55,547 nt of DNA from JBAZOO01 sp041648735 (GCA_041648735.1 JBAZOO010000025.1:1-55547); one strand, 5' to 3'; numbered from the stretch's first letter, positions 1 through 7,598 are shown. A program made the numbers and translations. The notes: generated from the letters alone by a model not told the origin.

Positions 1-155
1 CCGAGACGGGTGACGGCTTCCCGCCGCCTCGTCACCGCCAGCAATCCCTCGGCCTCGACGGCGCGGGACTCTGCCTCCAACCTCGCCCCCTCGCTGGCCC
101 GGAGCGCGGTCAGGAGGCGGGGGAGGAACGCGAACGCGATGCGGATGCGGGTCAT
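1..155 (-). CDS. Hypothetical protein, N-terminal part (runs off the window)
   Basis: An ATG at 155 overlaps the stop of the radical-SAM gene upstream of it (ATGA), as expected for translationally coupled genes. The 51 visible residues start with a hydrophobic/basic segment (MTRIRIAFAFLPRLL) followed by an Ala/Glu/Arg-rich stretch likely to form an amphipathic helix or coiled coil. No family recognised. The frame is still open at base 1. If the molecule is circular the same frame would continue into the right end, but a different frame looks better coding there. Confidence 0.5.
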   Translation of the reverse strand, partial: MTRIRIAFAFLPRLLTALRASEGARLEAESRAVEAEGLLAVTRRREAVTRL

Positions 156-1060
156 GGCGTCACCTCGGGGGTGGGGGTTGCAACCTTGAGTTGGCTCGCG
201 ATGATCGTCGGCCTCTGCCACAGCCGCGCGAACACGCGCCACGGGTCATCCTCGGCGCGCGCAGGCTCGTCCGGCCCCCGGTAAACCATCGCCCTCGGCA
301 ACAGTCCGAGTCCAGCTACAGCGCGCATCCGCGCCTCCGCCTTCGTCATCGTGTCCGCGGGCGGGCGACCGTCGCCGTTCGTCCACCCACACAAGACGTG
401 GCAGCCGATGCGGCGGTGAAGGTTGATGAACCCGGCTTCCTCCAGCCACCCGACGACCCTGACGAGGTGGTGCCAGTCGTCGGGGGTGTCGTAGGCGAGG
501 TACAGGGACTCGAAGCGGTTCGCGGCCCGCAGGTCACAGAGGAGATCGATGTGCCACGGCTGCATCCGTGCCGCTTCCAGGCCACCCGTGAACTGTGCAT
601 GCCGGGGCTGCCGGGCCAGCATCGCGAACACGGCCCGGACGTGCGCCTCGGAGCACGCGAGCAGGTTGTCGTCGCAGATGTTCCACCCGTCACGAATCGG
701 GTACTCGCGAATACCACCCTCGCGACCCGGGACAAGGCAGAACCAGCAGTGGTTCGGGCAGCCGCGGGACGTGAACAGGTAGCCGAGCGCCGTGTACAAG
801 CCCGGGACGTGCTCCTCGCCGCGCATCCCGGTCCCGGGGCCGCCGATGAGCACGTTCGGGTTGAGCGGGCGGTAGATGGCCGCGAGCCGGTCGCACTCGG
901 AAAGGTCGTAGGTGTAGACGCAACAGATGTGGACCGCTGCGCACCGGGCCGCATCCGCCCGCTGGAACAGGTCGGGGGTGCCGACGACGGCAAGGCGATC
1001 GCGGGGCGTCGCTTTCGTGCGGCGCGCGAAGGCCCGGAAGATGTCTACGGCTACTGCCAC
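152..1060 (-). CDS. Radical SAM protein
   Basis: About 302 residues. The [4Fe-4S] cluster motif CPNHCWFC (CX3CX2C, Cys101/105/108) is preceded by a Gly-rich segment GGPGTGM near residue 73, so the protein is a radical S-adenosylmethionine enzyme; its substrate is not evident. The region before the cluster (about residues 20-90) resembles the Rossmann-like domain seen upstream of the radical SAM core in B12-binding-type members, but no clear DxHxxG cobalamin motif is visible. I prefer the GTG at 1060 to the GTG at 1084 because GGGAG lies 7 nt before it and it begins four bases after the stop of the neighbouring radical-SAM gene. It is co-directional with a second radical-SAM gene and a zinc-ribbon gene, suggesting one pathway. 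Confidence 0.85.
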   Translation of the reverse strand: MAVAVDIFRAFARRTKATPRDRLAVVGTPDLFQRADAARCAAVHICCVYTYDLSECDRLAAIYRPLNPNVLIGGPGTGMRGEEHVPGLYTALGYLFTSRGCPNHCWFCLVPGREGGIREYPIRDGWNICDDNLLACSEAHVRAVFAMLARQPRHAQFTGGLEAARMQPWHIDLLCDLRAANRFESLYLAYDTPDDWHHLVRVVGWLEEAGFINLHRRIGCHVLCGWTNGDGRPPADTMTKAEARMRAVAGLGLLPRAMVYRGPDEPARAEDDPWRVFARLWQRPTIIASQLKVATPTPEVTP

Positions 1061-1064
1061 GCGT

Positions 1065-1847
1065 CTACTCCCGCCCATCCCCACCCTCGCCGCCTGCCGA
1101 TGCGGGCGGGGTCACGAACTCGGCCAGCCCGCGCTTGAGCAGGAACGCCCGGCCAGGCTCCTCCGCGGCCCACGGCGTCAGCACGTCGCTGACCATGCGC
1201 GCGAACCGCGGCCAGTCCACCGGCCGGGGCGTGTCCATGTGGTTCAGGCGGCCGACCTTGATCATGTCCGCGACCGCCATGCCGACCCAGATCGCCCAGA
1301 ACGCCTCTTCAGGGTCGATGACGGGCTCAACCGAGATCCATGTCCGCAGGCCCGCATCCCGGGCGCGTCGCAGGTTGTCGGCGCGGTCGGTGACGCTGGC
1401 GGCCCCAGGCTCCCACTTGCGCCGCTCCGAGTCGCGACCCCACACCAGCGATACGCCCACGTCGCAATCCATGCCCTGCATCGCGGCGATGTCTGTGTCC
1501 GAGAGCACGCCCTTGGTCAGCACCGCGACCGGGTGCTTGTACTGCCGCAGGATCGCGAGTGCCTCCCGGGTGATGGCGTGGTCGGCGCCCATCCCGAACG
1601 GGTCGCAGGTGAAGCACAGGTGGACGCGCCGGGTGTCGCCGCGGCCGGCGAGCAGGGCGGCATCGCGGTCGAGCGCGGCCAGGATGCCATCGCGGACCCA
1701 CGCCCCGGAATGGAACCCGACGCGGTCGGTCCTGAGCACCCCGGGGACGTAACAGTACCGGCAGCCGTGCGTGCAGCCGTTGAACAGGTTGCAGGCGAGC
1801 GGCGCGTATTCCAACGCGGCGCCCTTCGGCTCGTAGATCGCCTTCAC
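1065..1847 (-). CDS. Radical SAM protein, spore-photoproduct-lyase-like (SPL) family
   Basis: 260 residues. The N-terminal pattern MKAIYEPKG...NLFNGCTHGCRYCY carries CX3CX2C (Cys25/29/32) and is typical of the SPL/Rv2578c-like radical SAM group that recurs in phages. The next segments (LCFTCDPF, AVLTKG, VGVSLVW, WISVEPVIDP) follow the beta strands of the partial TIM barrel. The family includes spore photoproduct lyase, but most members have no known substrate, so DNA or RNA repair is only a possibility. The start is a GTG at 1847 with GGAGG upstream, and it overlaps the stop of the preceding zinc-ribbon gene (GTGA). Confidence 0.85.
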   Translation of the reverse strand: MKAIYEPKGAALEYAPLACNLFNGCTHGCRYCYVPGVLRTDRVGFHSGAWVRDGILAALDRDAALLAGRGDTRRVHLCFTCDPFGMGADHAITREALAILRQYKHPVAVLTKGVLSDTDIAAMQGMDCDVGVSLVWGRDSERRKWEPGAASVTDRADNLRRARDAGLRTWISVEPVIDPEEAFWAIWVGMAVADMIKVGRLNHMDTPRPVDWPRFARMVSDVLTPWAAEEPGRAFLLKRGLAEFVTPPASAGGEGGDGRE

Positions 1848-2179
1848 GCTCCAACCTCCATCCTCGCGTCGCGAGCGAAGACAGCCCCAGCCGCCGCCTC
1901 AGCCGACCACCGTGCCCCCATCCGCACACGGAGCAGTCGCCACCGCTCGGCCGGGTCCGTCGCCCCGATCTCCGCGAGCACGGCACGATGCTCCGCTACC
2001 TCCCGGAGCTGGCACTCCCGCACCGGGACCTCGGCGGGCACCGGTGGCGGCACCGGGTCGGGAGTCGCGGCGGGGACCGTACGCGGGCGCGGCACCAGGT
2101 CGTACTCGAGTCCGCACGCTGGGCACCGTGCCCCGCTCGCGGTCCGTCGCAGGGTCGTGGCGCAGTCGTGGCAGGTCAT
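1844..2179 (-). CDS. Zinc-ribbon hypothetical protein
   Basis: 111 residues with an N-terminal CHDC...CPAC pair (two CxxC knuckles about 16 residues apart), characteristic of a rubredoxin-like zinc ribbon. A Pro/Val-rich linker (about residues 34-52) and an Arg/Ala-rich helical C-terminus follow. Directly upstream of, and overlapping, the SPL-type radical-SAM gene, so probably co-translated with it. It could act as an adaptor or nucleic-acid-binding partner; no specific function can be read. Confidence 0.65.
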   Translation of the reverse strand: MTCHDCATTLRRTASGARCPACGLEYDLVPRPRTVPAATPDPVPPPVPAEVPVRECQLREVAEHRAVLAEIGATDPAERWRLLRVRMGARWSAEAAAGAVFARDARMEVGA

Positions 2180-2189
2180 GCGGCGACCT

Positions 2190-2278
2190 CGCTTGCGGCG
2201 CCATCAATAGCGCCGCGACTCAGCGCCCCGGGCCGGAGTCAATCCGACCGCCCGGGGCTCACGAAAGACGGAAGCCCG
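2190..2278 (-). promoter_or_regulatory. Intercistronic double hairpin
   Basis: On the minus strand the gap between the genes ending at 2281 and starting at 2179 holds an 8-bp stem CCCCGGGC/GCCCGGGG with a 16-nt loop, then a second stem GCGGCGC/GCGCCGC placed just before the next ribosome-binding site. No U-tract follows, so an mRNA processing/stability or translation-control element is more likely than an intrinsic terminator. Confidence 0.45.
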
Positions 2279-2280
2279 GA

Positions 2281-3075
2281 TCAGGACGCCGACCGGAAGA
2301 CCTCGTGTCCCGTCAGGCCGAGCCGCTCCCGCAGGTCCACCAGGGCGCGGCCGACGAACTTCTCGTCACGCTGATCCACGTGCGGCATGGCCGCGAGCCT
2401 GAACACGAGCCCGTCTCCATCGGGGGCGATGGTCAGGCGGTAGCAGAGGCTCATGTCGTACGTGGGGTCACCGTACGCCACGTTGAAGTGGACGATCTTC
2501 GGGATGTCCATCCCGGCGGCGTCCACGTTCGCGCCACCCTCGAAGGTGACGTGCGTGTACGCGCCGCGGTCCTCGAACTTCGTGGCGCTCGTCTTGACGG
2601 CCTTGAGCACCTTGAGGGCCGTCCGCAGGTCCTTCTCTTCGGTCACGGCGCCGCTGTACAGGTCCAGCAACTCCATGAACCCGGGGTACGACAGCGCGGT
2701 CTCCGGAGGCAGCGCGGCCCGGAACACGCGGAACCCGATCGTGTCCTGCTCGTCCTCCTTGCACTCGGGGGTCAGGTACGCGACCGCGCCCTGCGTGCCG
2801 ACCATGACCACGCACGGCTCCTTCGCGTGGGACTTCACCGCGTCTGCGAAGTCGGCTACGGCCCCGAATGTGGGCAGGCGCAAGATCACGCGGGGCGGCT
2901 TCACCTCGCGCATCGCTCCGGCGCCTTCCTTGACGTAGGCGCGCCCCGCGATCTCGTGGGTCGTGACGCGCGTGGCCTCGGCCGCGGTCGCCTTGCCGGC
3001 CTCGACGCCGGCCGCGTGTACCGCCTTGAAGAAGTCGGCCATGCCGTTCCCGTTCTCCTCGTCGTTCCAGCCCAT
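2281..3075 (-). CDS. DUF2303-like phage protein (tentative)
   Basis: 264 residues. The order of segments (helical N-terminus, a PPRVILRLPTFGAVADFADAV block, a strand-rich centre with GTQGAVAYLTP, a helical FMELLDLYSG region, and a C-terminal IPKIVHFNVAYGDPTYDM...YRLTIAPDG strand pair) is reminiscent of DUF2303 (YfdQ-type) proteins of unknown function found in phage recombination/early regions. This is pattern memory, not an alignment. Start ATG 3075; the next start, ATG 3064 region, would remove the Asn/Gly-rich head. Confidence 0.45.
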   Translation of the reverse strand: MGWNDEENGNGMADFFKAVHAAGVEAGKATAAEATRVTTHEIAGRAYVKEGAGAMREVKPPRVILRLPTFGAVADFADAVKSHAKEPCVVMVGTQGAVAYLTPECKEDEQDTIGFRVFRAALPPETALSYPGFMELLDLYSGAVTEEKDLRTALKVLKAVKTSATKFEDRGAYTHVTFEGGANVDAAGMDIPKIVHFNVAYGDPTYDMSLCYRLTIAPDGDGLVFRLAAMPHVDQRDEKFVGRALVDLRERLGLTGHEVFRSAS

Positions 3076-3078
3076 GTC

Positions 3079-3420
3079 TCAGTCCTCCCGCCCGCCGATC
3101 GGCAGTACCGCCGCGGGCCGCTTGAAGAGTTCCTCTTGCCTCGCCTTCGGCAGGGCGACGGCCTCGAAGCCGTCTCCCTCGTCGGACACGAAGCCCATCG
3201 CGCCGCGGGTCGCCGGCAGCTTCACCGACGACTCGGTCGTGACCTCGATCAGGTTGCTCTCGGGGCGCCGCGAGAAGGTCAGTTCGAGCTTGATGACCCG
3301 CTTCCCCTTCTCATCGCGAGTCTCGTCGCGGTACGACTCGCGCACCTCCTCCAGGCACCGCTTGAACTGCTCTTCCAGGGCACCGTCCGCGATCGTTGCC
3401 AGGGTCAGTGTGTCGGACAC
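3079..3420 (-). CDS. Hypothetical protein
   Basis: 113 residues, VSDTLTLATIADGALEEQF... The longer open frame upstream has unlike composition (Arg/Pro/Ser). I choose the GTG at 3420 because AGGAGGT lies 7 nt before it. The middle (ESYRDETRDEKGKRVIKLELTFSRRP region) has alternating charge typical of a small alpha/beta protein. It ends 4 nt before the 264-residue DUF2303-like gene and is probably translated with it; no known family. Confidence 0.6.
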   Translation of the reverse strand: MSDTLTLATIADGALEEQFKRCLEEVRESYRDETRDEKGKRVIKLELTFSRRPESNLIEVTTESSVKLPATRGAMGFVSDEGDGFEAVALPKARQEELFKRPAAVLPIGGRED

Positions 3421-3463
3421 GGCTGCTACCTCCTGCCGCTCTCGGCGGCGTTCATGGACACTC

Positions 3464-3838
3464 TCACGCCACGCCGGCGGCCGCGACCGCGGACCGCTTC
3501 GCCCTGTTCGCCGCGCACCCGGGCCGCGGATGCTCCGGCCGTGCGACCGCGTGGCACTTCGGGAGCGCGCGCCGGGCCTTGGCGATCCTGCCGAGCAGGA
3601 GCATGTTCGCGGCCAATGCGCGGGCACGCTTGCGATCCGCGTGCGTCGTCGTCACCGGGTTCGGGTCCGCGGACTGGAACCCGAGCGCCTCCGCGAACGC
3701 ATGCCGGAACCACCGGAGCACGCGCACCGATCGCGGCGTCTTCGGGTTGGTCTTTACACGTCCCCGCGCGAGCCGCTGAATTCGCCGGGCGTCCTTGCCA
3801 GCGACGAGCTTTCTGACGCACTGGTTGCGATTGCCCAC
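3464..3838 (-). CDS. Small basic hypothetical protein
   Basis: 124 residues, strongly Arg/Lys/Ala-rich (for example RIQRLARGRVKTNPKTPR), suggesting nucleic-acid contact. The ribosome-binding site GGGAGG abuts an ATG with no spacing; the in-frame GTG at 3838 lies 6 nt downstream and is the better start. Preceded by a GTTGAC-type hairpin leader. No family recognised. Confidence 0.5.
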   Translation of the reverse strand: MGNRNQCVRKLVAGKDARRIQRLARGRVKTNPKTPRSVRVLRWFRHAFAEALGFQSADPNPVTTTHADRKRARALAANMLLLGRIAKARRALPKCHAVARPEHPRPGCAANRAKRSAVAAAGVA

Positions 3839-3844
3839 GTTCAT

Positions 3845-3887
3845 CCTCCCTATCGCCCCGGCCCAATGCTGGGGCGTCAACGTCCAG
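3845..3887 (-). promoter_or_regulatory. GTTGAC-hairpin leader, copy A
   Basis: Minus-strand order: CTGGAC, GTTGAC, stem GCCCC, 11-nt loop, stem GGGGC, GATA, GGGAGG (ribosome site). Shares the 15-mer CTGGACGTTGACGCC with copy B and the same architecture with copies at 14708 and 51918. Confidence 0.5.
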
Positions 3888-3949
3888 GGGGTGGCTGCCC
3901 GGCCGGCAGCGGTCGCCACCGGCCGGGCTCGTGTCCCGAGGTTGCACCG

Positions 3950-4135
3950 CTAAGACATTGCCCAGCCCCCACAAGGCTGCGGTCTCCCGAGGCAGACACA
4001 TCGGGTGGCGCCCTCGCCGGAGCGCACATCAAACCCGCGGCCCTCGGGACCGCGCACGAACGCCGCGCAGAGCGGCGCACGTGGCACGTCGTCAGCGGAG
4101 ATCCCCAGGATAGGGTCGTACTCAACGACCACCAT
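3950..4135 (-). CDS. Small Cys-containing hypothetical protein
   Basis: 61 residues starting MVVVEYDPILGISADD; CVCLGRPQPC near the C-terminus could bind a metal. The start at 4135 follows GGGAGG by about 7 nt. The frame is open upstream to about 4258, where AGGAGG also occurs 11 nt before a GTG, so a ~103-residue form reading through the leader hairpin is an alternative. No family recognised. Confidence 0.4.
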   Translation of the reverse strand: MVVVEYDPILGISADDVPRAPLCAAFVRGPEGRGFDVRSGEGATRCVCLGRPQPCGGWAMS

Positions 4136-4139
4136 CGGG

Positions 4140-4196
4140 CACCTCCCTGGTTTCAAAGAACACGCCATCGCCGCACCCCGCGGCGTCAACGTCCAG
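4140..4196 (-). promoter_or_regulatory. GTTGAC-hairpin leader, copy B
   Basis: Minus strand: CTGGAC, GTTGAC, stem GCCGC, loop GGGGT, stem GCGGC, then a 25-nt spacer and GGGAGG before the ATG at 4135. The 15-mer CTGGACGTTGACGCC is identical to copy A at 3845-3887. Confidence 0.5.
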
Positions 4197-4360
4197 TCCC
4201 CCGCCCGGCACGTGTTAGAAGACCCCTTTGCGATGCCGGGCGGGGTGACCGTCACCACGTCATGGCTGCCTCCTGTAAAGAGCCAGGGCTCTACACCCTC
4301 AGCAGCCCGAAACCCGCCATACCGGGCGGGCGCGGGCCCCGCCTCGCGGCGGGACGAATG

Positions 4361-4462
4361 TGGCAGGGGGCGGGATTTGAACCCGCATCTCGTTCCCGCC
4401 TCGGCTCCTCGCGGAGCCGGTCCGGATGCGAGAGTTGCTCTACCAGTTGAGCTACCCCTGCC
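4361..4462 (-). tRNA. tRNA-like gene with a hairpin in place of a normal anticodon arm
   Basis: The acceptor stem (GGCAGGG/CCCTGCC, extendable to GGCAGGGG/CCCCTGCC), D arm (GCTC-AACTGGTA-GAGC) and T arm (GCGGG-TTCAAAT-CCCGC) are canonical. Between D and T arms lie 50 nt instead of about 22-23. They fold as one long irregular helix: TCTCG/CGAGA, a CA/AA internal loop, TCCG/CGGG, a GAC/AGG internal loop, then CGGCTCC/GGAGCCG closed by GCGA. No 7-nt loop with U33 can be formed, so no anticodon can be assigned and CCA is not unambiguously encoded. The extra bases do not fit as a type-II variable arm. A decoding tRNA with an unusual intron, a tRNA-like decoy or a decaying tRNA are all possible. 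Confidence 0.6.
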
Positions 4463-4516
4463 GTCGAACCTGACTGTCAGAGAGCGACCCGCTGCTGGGG
4501 CGGGGTTGGGCAGTGG

Positions 4517-4900
4517 CTACGGCGACGCGAGTGGCACCACTTCGGTGGCCCACGAGCGCGTGCGTCCCTGCCACCACCACACCGCGCCACGCCGCTCGTA
4601 CTTCACGCGGACCGACTTCTTGGCCGCAACCGCGCGCGCGAGTGCCTCCCGCATCGCGGCCTCGTGGTCGCGGTGGGCCGTAAACCTTGTCGCCACGTAC
4701 CCCTCCTGCATCAGCCGGCACTCGTACGTGGACGCGAACACCCCGTCATCCCAGCATTCCGTGACGACGCCTGTTGCCTCGCCGTAGCCGACCGGGTGCG
4801 CGAAGACGAGCCCGTGGATGGTGGCGAGCACGATGTACCCGCTGATCAACGATCCGGCCAGAACCAGGCACAAGGCAACCAGGCTGAAAAAGTCCCTCAT
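4517..4900 (-). CDS. Small single-pass membrane protein
   Basis: 127 residues from MRDFFSLVALCLVLAG; one strong transmembrane helix at about residues 4-30, then a soluble tail with a Cys pair (ECW...YECR) and an Ala/Lys-rich helix. GGAGG abuts the ATG at 4906; the ATG at 4900 is 6 nt away and is preferred. A CCGCC/GGCGG hairpin (4915-4929) sits just before the ribosome site. Function unknown. Confidence 0.6.
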   Translation of the reverse strand: MRDFFSLVALCLVLAGSLISGYIVLATIHGLVFAHPVGYGEATGVVTECWDDGVFASTYECRLMQEGYVATRFTAHRDHEAAMREALARAVAAKKSVRVKYERRGAVWWWQGRTRSWATEVVPLASP

Positions 4901-4939
4901 GTCCATCCTCCACTCCGCCACCGCGGCGGGTTACAGCGT

Positions 4940-5149
4940 CTAGAACGGCACATCCTCGGGGTCGGGCTTCCACTCGACATCGTGCTTGAGCGCGACCCCG
5001 ACGCGGACCCACACTCCGAACGCCTGGCCCGGGTTCTCCCTCGCGAGCCGCTCCGCTTCGGCGCGCGCCAGGGTCGGATCCCGCTGATCGCGCGGGTTCG
5101 CGGCCGGCTCGAACCTCCCGCTCCGTTCCTTGATCACGATGGCAGGCAT
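4940..5149 (-). CDS. Small hypothetical protein
   Basis: 69 residues, MPAIVIKERSGRFEP...; AGGAGG 5 nt before the ATG. Charged, with a helical segment (ARAEAERLARENPG) and a C-terminal strand-like VWVRVGVALKHDVEW. Part of a run of short leftward genes; no family recognised. Confidence 0.55.
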   Translation of the reverse strand: MPAIVIKERSGRFEPAANPRDQRDPTLARAEAERLARENPGQAFGVWVRVGVALKHDVEWKPDPEDVPF

Positions 5150-5157
5150 GGTTCCTC

Positions 5158-5418
5158 CTACATCGCCTCAACCGCAGCCGGTTCAGCCTCCGGGAAATCC
5201 CCGGGTCCGGCCATGCACTCCCACTCAACACGCCCGTCCGCCGCCAGCCCCGACAGCCGGAGCGGCGTCCGTCTCCCGGCCAGCGCCAGGCACAGCCCCG
5301 CGCGCCGGTTCAGCACTTCGTCCCGCGTCCGGTCCGGCAGCACGTCCCACTCGGGCACGGTCGCGATGCCGTGCGGGGGTGGGGTCGGGGCGTCGAACAG
5401 GTCCAGTTGCGGGGACAT
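5158..5418 (-). CDS. Small hypothetical protein
   Basis: 86 residues beginning MSPQLDLFD, an N-terminus common in small phage proteins. GGGGAG precedes the ATG. It ends 8 nt before the next gene's ribosome-site region (starting 5149) and begins 3 nt after the annealing-protein candidate. No recognisable domain. Confidence 0.55.
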   Translation of the reverse strand: MSPQLDLFDAPTPPPHGIATVPEWDVLPDRTRDEVLNRRAGLCLALAGRRTPLRLSGLAADGRVEWECMAGPGDFPEAEPAAVEAM

Positions 5419-5421
5419 GGG

Positions 5422-6612
5422 TTACTCCCCGGCCGTCGCCACTTCCGCGAGCTTGGCTTCGAGCGCCTTCTGTTCGGCGTCCGTGAATTCGCTGGCCCAG
5501 AACGCCTTGATCGCCTCGTCGTCGGCCGGCACGCCGCAAGTCTCGGCCGCCCAGCGGATCGCGTCGTTGCGGTCCATCTTCGCGGCCTTGACCCAGCGCT
5601 CACGCAGGATGTCCGACGCGCTCGCCGTGACCACTTCGGCGTGTGGCTGGATGGGCGTGGCGGCGGTCTTCGTGCCGCGCCCTTGCACCTTGTCCGCGAC
5701 GGCCTTGCGGGCGGTCGCGAGGGGGTCGGCGGCCTTCTTCTCGTCGGCGTCCTTGTTGCCCATCACTTCGGGCCATGTCGTCTGGCCGTCGCGGATTGCC
5801 GCGAAGACGCCCCGCAGTTCGTCCAGTTCCGCCGGGGAGCACTGGTCCACCGGATGTCCGAGGTACTTGGCGAGGTCGTCGGGGCGCACGTTGCACTGGA
5901 CGGAAAAGGCATCCGCCACCTTCTTCGCCGCCCCGCCGGGGTCTGCGCGATCCGCCTTCTTCCGCGTCTCCCGGCACTCCGCGATGGCGTCGTCCTTGAT
6001 GTCCCCGGGCAGCATGTTGAGGATGAGGTTGCGCCGGGCACGGGCGACGAGTGCGCCGCGCTTGGCGAACAGATCCACCTCGGACGCCTGCACGATGTAG
6101 AGGGTCTTGCCCTCGCTGTTCGTGCGCTGTCCGAGGATCCGGTCGTGGTCGTCGGAGTTGACCGACCGACGTTCGACGGTCTTGGAGTAGGTCACCTCCT
6201 GCGCGACCACAGTGTTGGTCTCCAGGTCCGCGACGGACACGCGCACCGTCTGCTCGGTGTCGGAGTCGTGGATCGTCTGCTCCTGCGCGACCATGTTCCC
6301 CATGGCCCGCAGAGCCGCCTCCGCGAACCGGATGGACGGCCCCGTGATCATCTTGCCGCCGCGCCGGAACTTGCCGTCCGCGCCGTACTCCGCGGACATC
6401 GCGAACCCGGGCCGCGCCGCGTCGCGCAGCAGCCGGTCGCGCACCCCCAGTAGGTCCCGCGGCCGGGCCAGCGCGACCGCCGTACGCGCCTGGATTTCCG
6501 ACCGCACGAGCGCCTCGATGTGCCCGTACTGGTCGGCGCTCACGGCCACCATGCCCATCTGTGGGCGGTCATCCGCGAGCGCCATCGCCTGCGTCCCGGT
6601 TCCGTCCTGCAT
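5422..6612 (-). CDS. Putative single-strand annealing (recombination) protein
   Basis: 396 residues. A helical N-terminus is followed by a conserved-looking core (GGKMITGPSIRFAEAALRAMGNM, about residues 85-107; strand-rich VRVSVADLETNTVVAQEVTYS; then AKRGALVARARRNLILNMLPGD) that I recall from phage early regions next to exonucleases, and a charged C-terminal tail. The ATG at 6612 overlaps the stop of the YqaJ-type exonuclease (TGATG), so the two are translationally coupled, as in RecE/RecT or lambda exo/bet pairs. Assignment rests mainly on this context; sequence similarity to RecT/Erf is not obvious by eye. Confidence 0.45.
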   Translation of the reverse strand: MQDGTGTQAMALADDRPQMGMVAVSADQYGHIEALVRSEIQARTAVALARPRDLLGVRDRLLRDAARPGFAMSAEYGADGKFRRGGKMITGPSIRFAEAALRAMGNMVAQEQTIHDSDTEQTVRVSVADLETNTVVAQEVTYSKTVERRSVNSDDHDRILGQRTNSEGKTLYIVQASEVDLFAKRGALVARARRNLILNMLPGDIKDDAIAECRETRKKADRADPGGAAKKVADAFSVQCNVRPDDLAKYLGHPVDQCSPAELDELRGVFAAIRDGQTTWPEVMGNKDADEKKAADPLATARKAVADKVQGRGTKTAATPIQPHAEVVTASASDILRERWVKAAKMDRNDAIRWAAETCGVPADDEAIKAFWASEFTDAEQKALEAKLAEVATAGE

Positions 6613-7598
6613 CACTCTTCCTCCTCCGCCGGCAGCCCGGCGTGCTCGGCCTTGACGTACACGGAGCCCTCGCCCCGGAACGCCCCGGCATCCATCGTGT
6701 TGCCCCCGAGCGACAGGGCGTATGCCTTCCAGGCGATACCGCCCTTCTTCTGAATCAACCGCCACTTGGAGTTGTCGGGGAACGTCACGGATTGCACCCC
6801 GTGAAGGGCCATCTGCTCGGCCGCCTTCGCCCGGATCGCCGCGCCCTTGGCCTTCGCCTCCTTGGCGATCCGGTCGCACTCGGCCAACTCGGATTCGACG
6901 GCCAGCATGATCTCGGTCGCCTCCATCTTCGCGACCAACGCCCGCCCCGTCAGCTTGGACAACGCCACGGCCTCGCGGTCGGCGTCCGTCACGGCTTCGG
7001 GGGGCTCGCCGCTTTCGACGTGCCGCCAGAACGCATCCACTGCGGTCGCGAGGGTGCCGGCCAAGTCCGGGGCGAACGGCACGGGGTACGGCGTGGCCTT
7101 GCCCCGGCTGTCCATCGCGACGATGACGGCCTCGGGAATGCCGGTCAGCAGCATGTACCACGTCACTTGCAGAACGTACGCGACGGGCACTTCCTCCCAC
7201 GGGGCGCCGCTGTTGTACTTGGCTTCCACGACCTTGATGCACCCCTCGTGCCGCGCGATCCCGTCAAGACTCGCGGACCGGTGGGGGTGCTCGCGGTCCC
7301 ACAGGAACGGCACGGGGCGGACAATCTCGGCGCCCGTCTGCGATGCCCACTTGGCTAGAATGTGCGGTTCCAGGGCCGACCCCATGTCCATCAGGTCCGT
7401 GGGGTCCGAGTCGGCATCAAGGCCGCGCTTCCGGCGCCACAGCTCGTAGCAAGTCGCCCAGGTGGACAGGCCGAGAATGGCCGCGATCTCGGAGCCCCCT
7501 ACGCGCTGGCGACGAAGGGTGTGCCACGCTGGCGATCCCTGCGCCACCTCCACCGCCTCCAGTCGCGCGGCGTTGGGGATCATCTCGAGTACGCCCAC
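6612..7598 (-). CDS. YqaJ-family phage exonuclease
   Basis: About 328 residues. The N-terminal RVGGSEIAAILGLS block (residues 33-46), acidic SALEPHI, Asp112 in SLDG and the VVEAKY motif (Glu125, Lys127) are the hallmark of the YqaJ/lambda-exonuclease PD-(D/E)XK family, which resects duplex ends for single-strand-annealing recombination. The C-terminal half is an Ala/Lys/Glu helix-rich extension. I place the start at the GTG at 7598, 8 nt after GGAGG; the ATG at 7583 is an alternative. Coupled to the downstream annealing-protein candidate. Confidence 0.85.
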   Translation of the reverse strand: MGVLEMIPNAARLEAVEVAQGSPAWHTLRRQRVGGSEIAAILGLSTWATCYELWRRKRGLDADSDPTDLMDMGSALEPHILAKWASQTGAEIVRPVPFLWDREHPHRSASLDGIARHEGCIKVVEAKYNSGAPWEEVPVAYVLQVTWYMLLTGIPEAVIVAMDSRGKATPYPVPFAPDLAGTLATAVDAFWRHVESGEPPEAVTDADREAVALSKLTGRALVAKMEATEIMLAVESELAECDRIAKEAKAKGAAIRAKAAEQMALHGVQSVTFPDNSKWRLIQKKGGIAWKAYALSLGGNTMDAGAFRGEGSVYVKAEHAGLPAEEEE

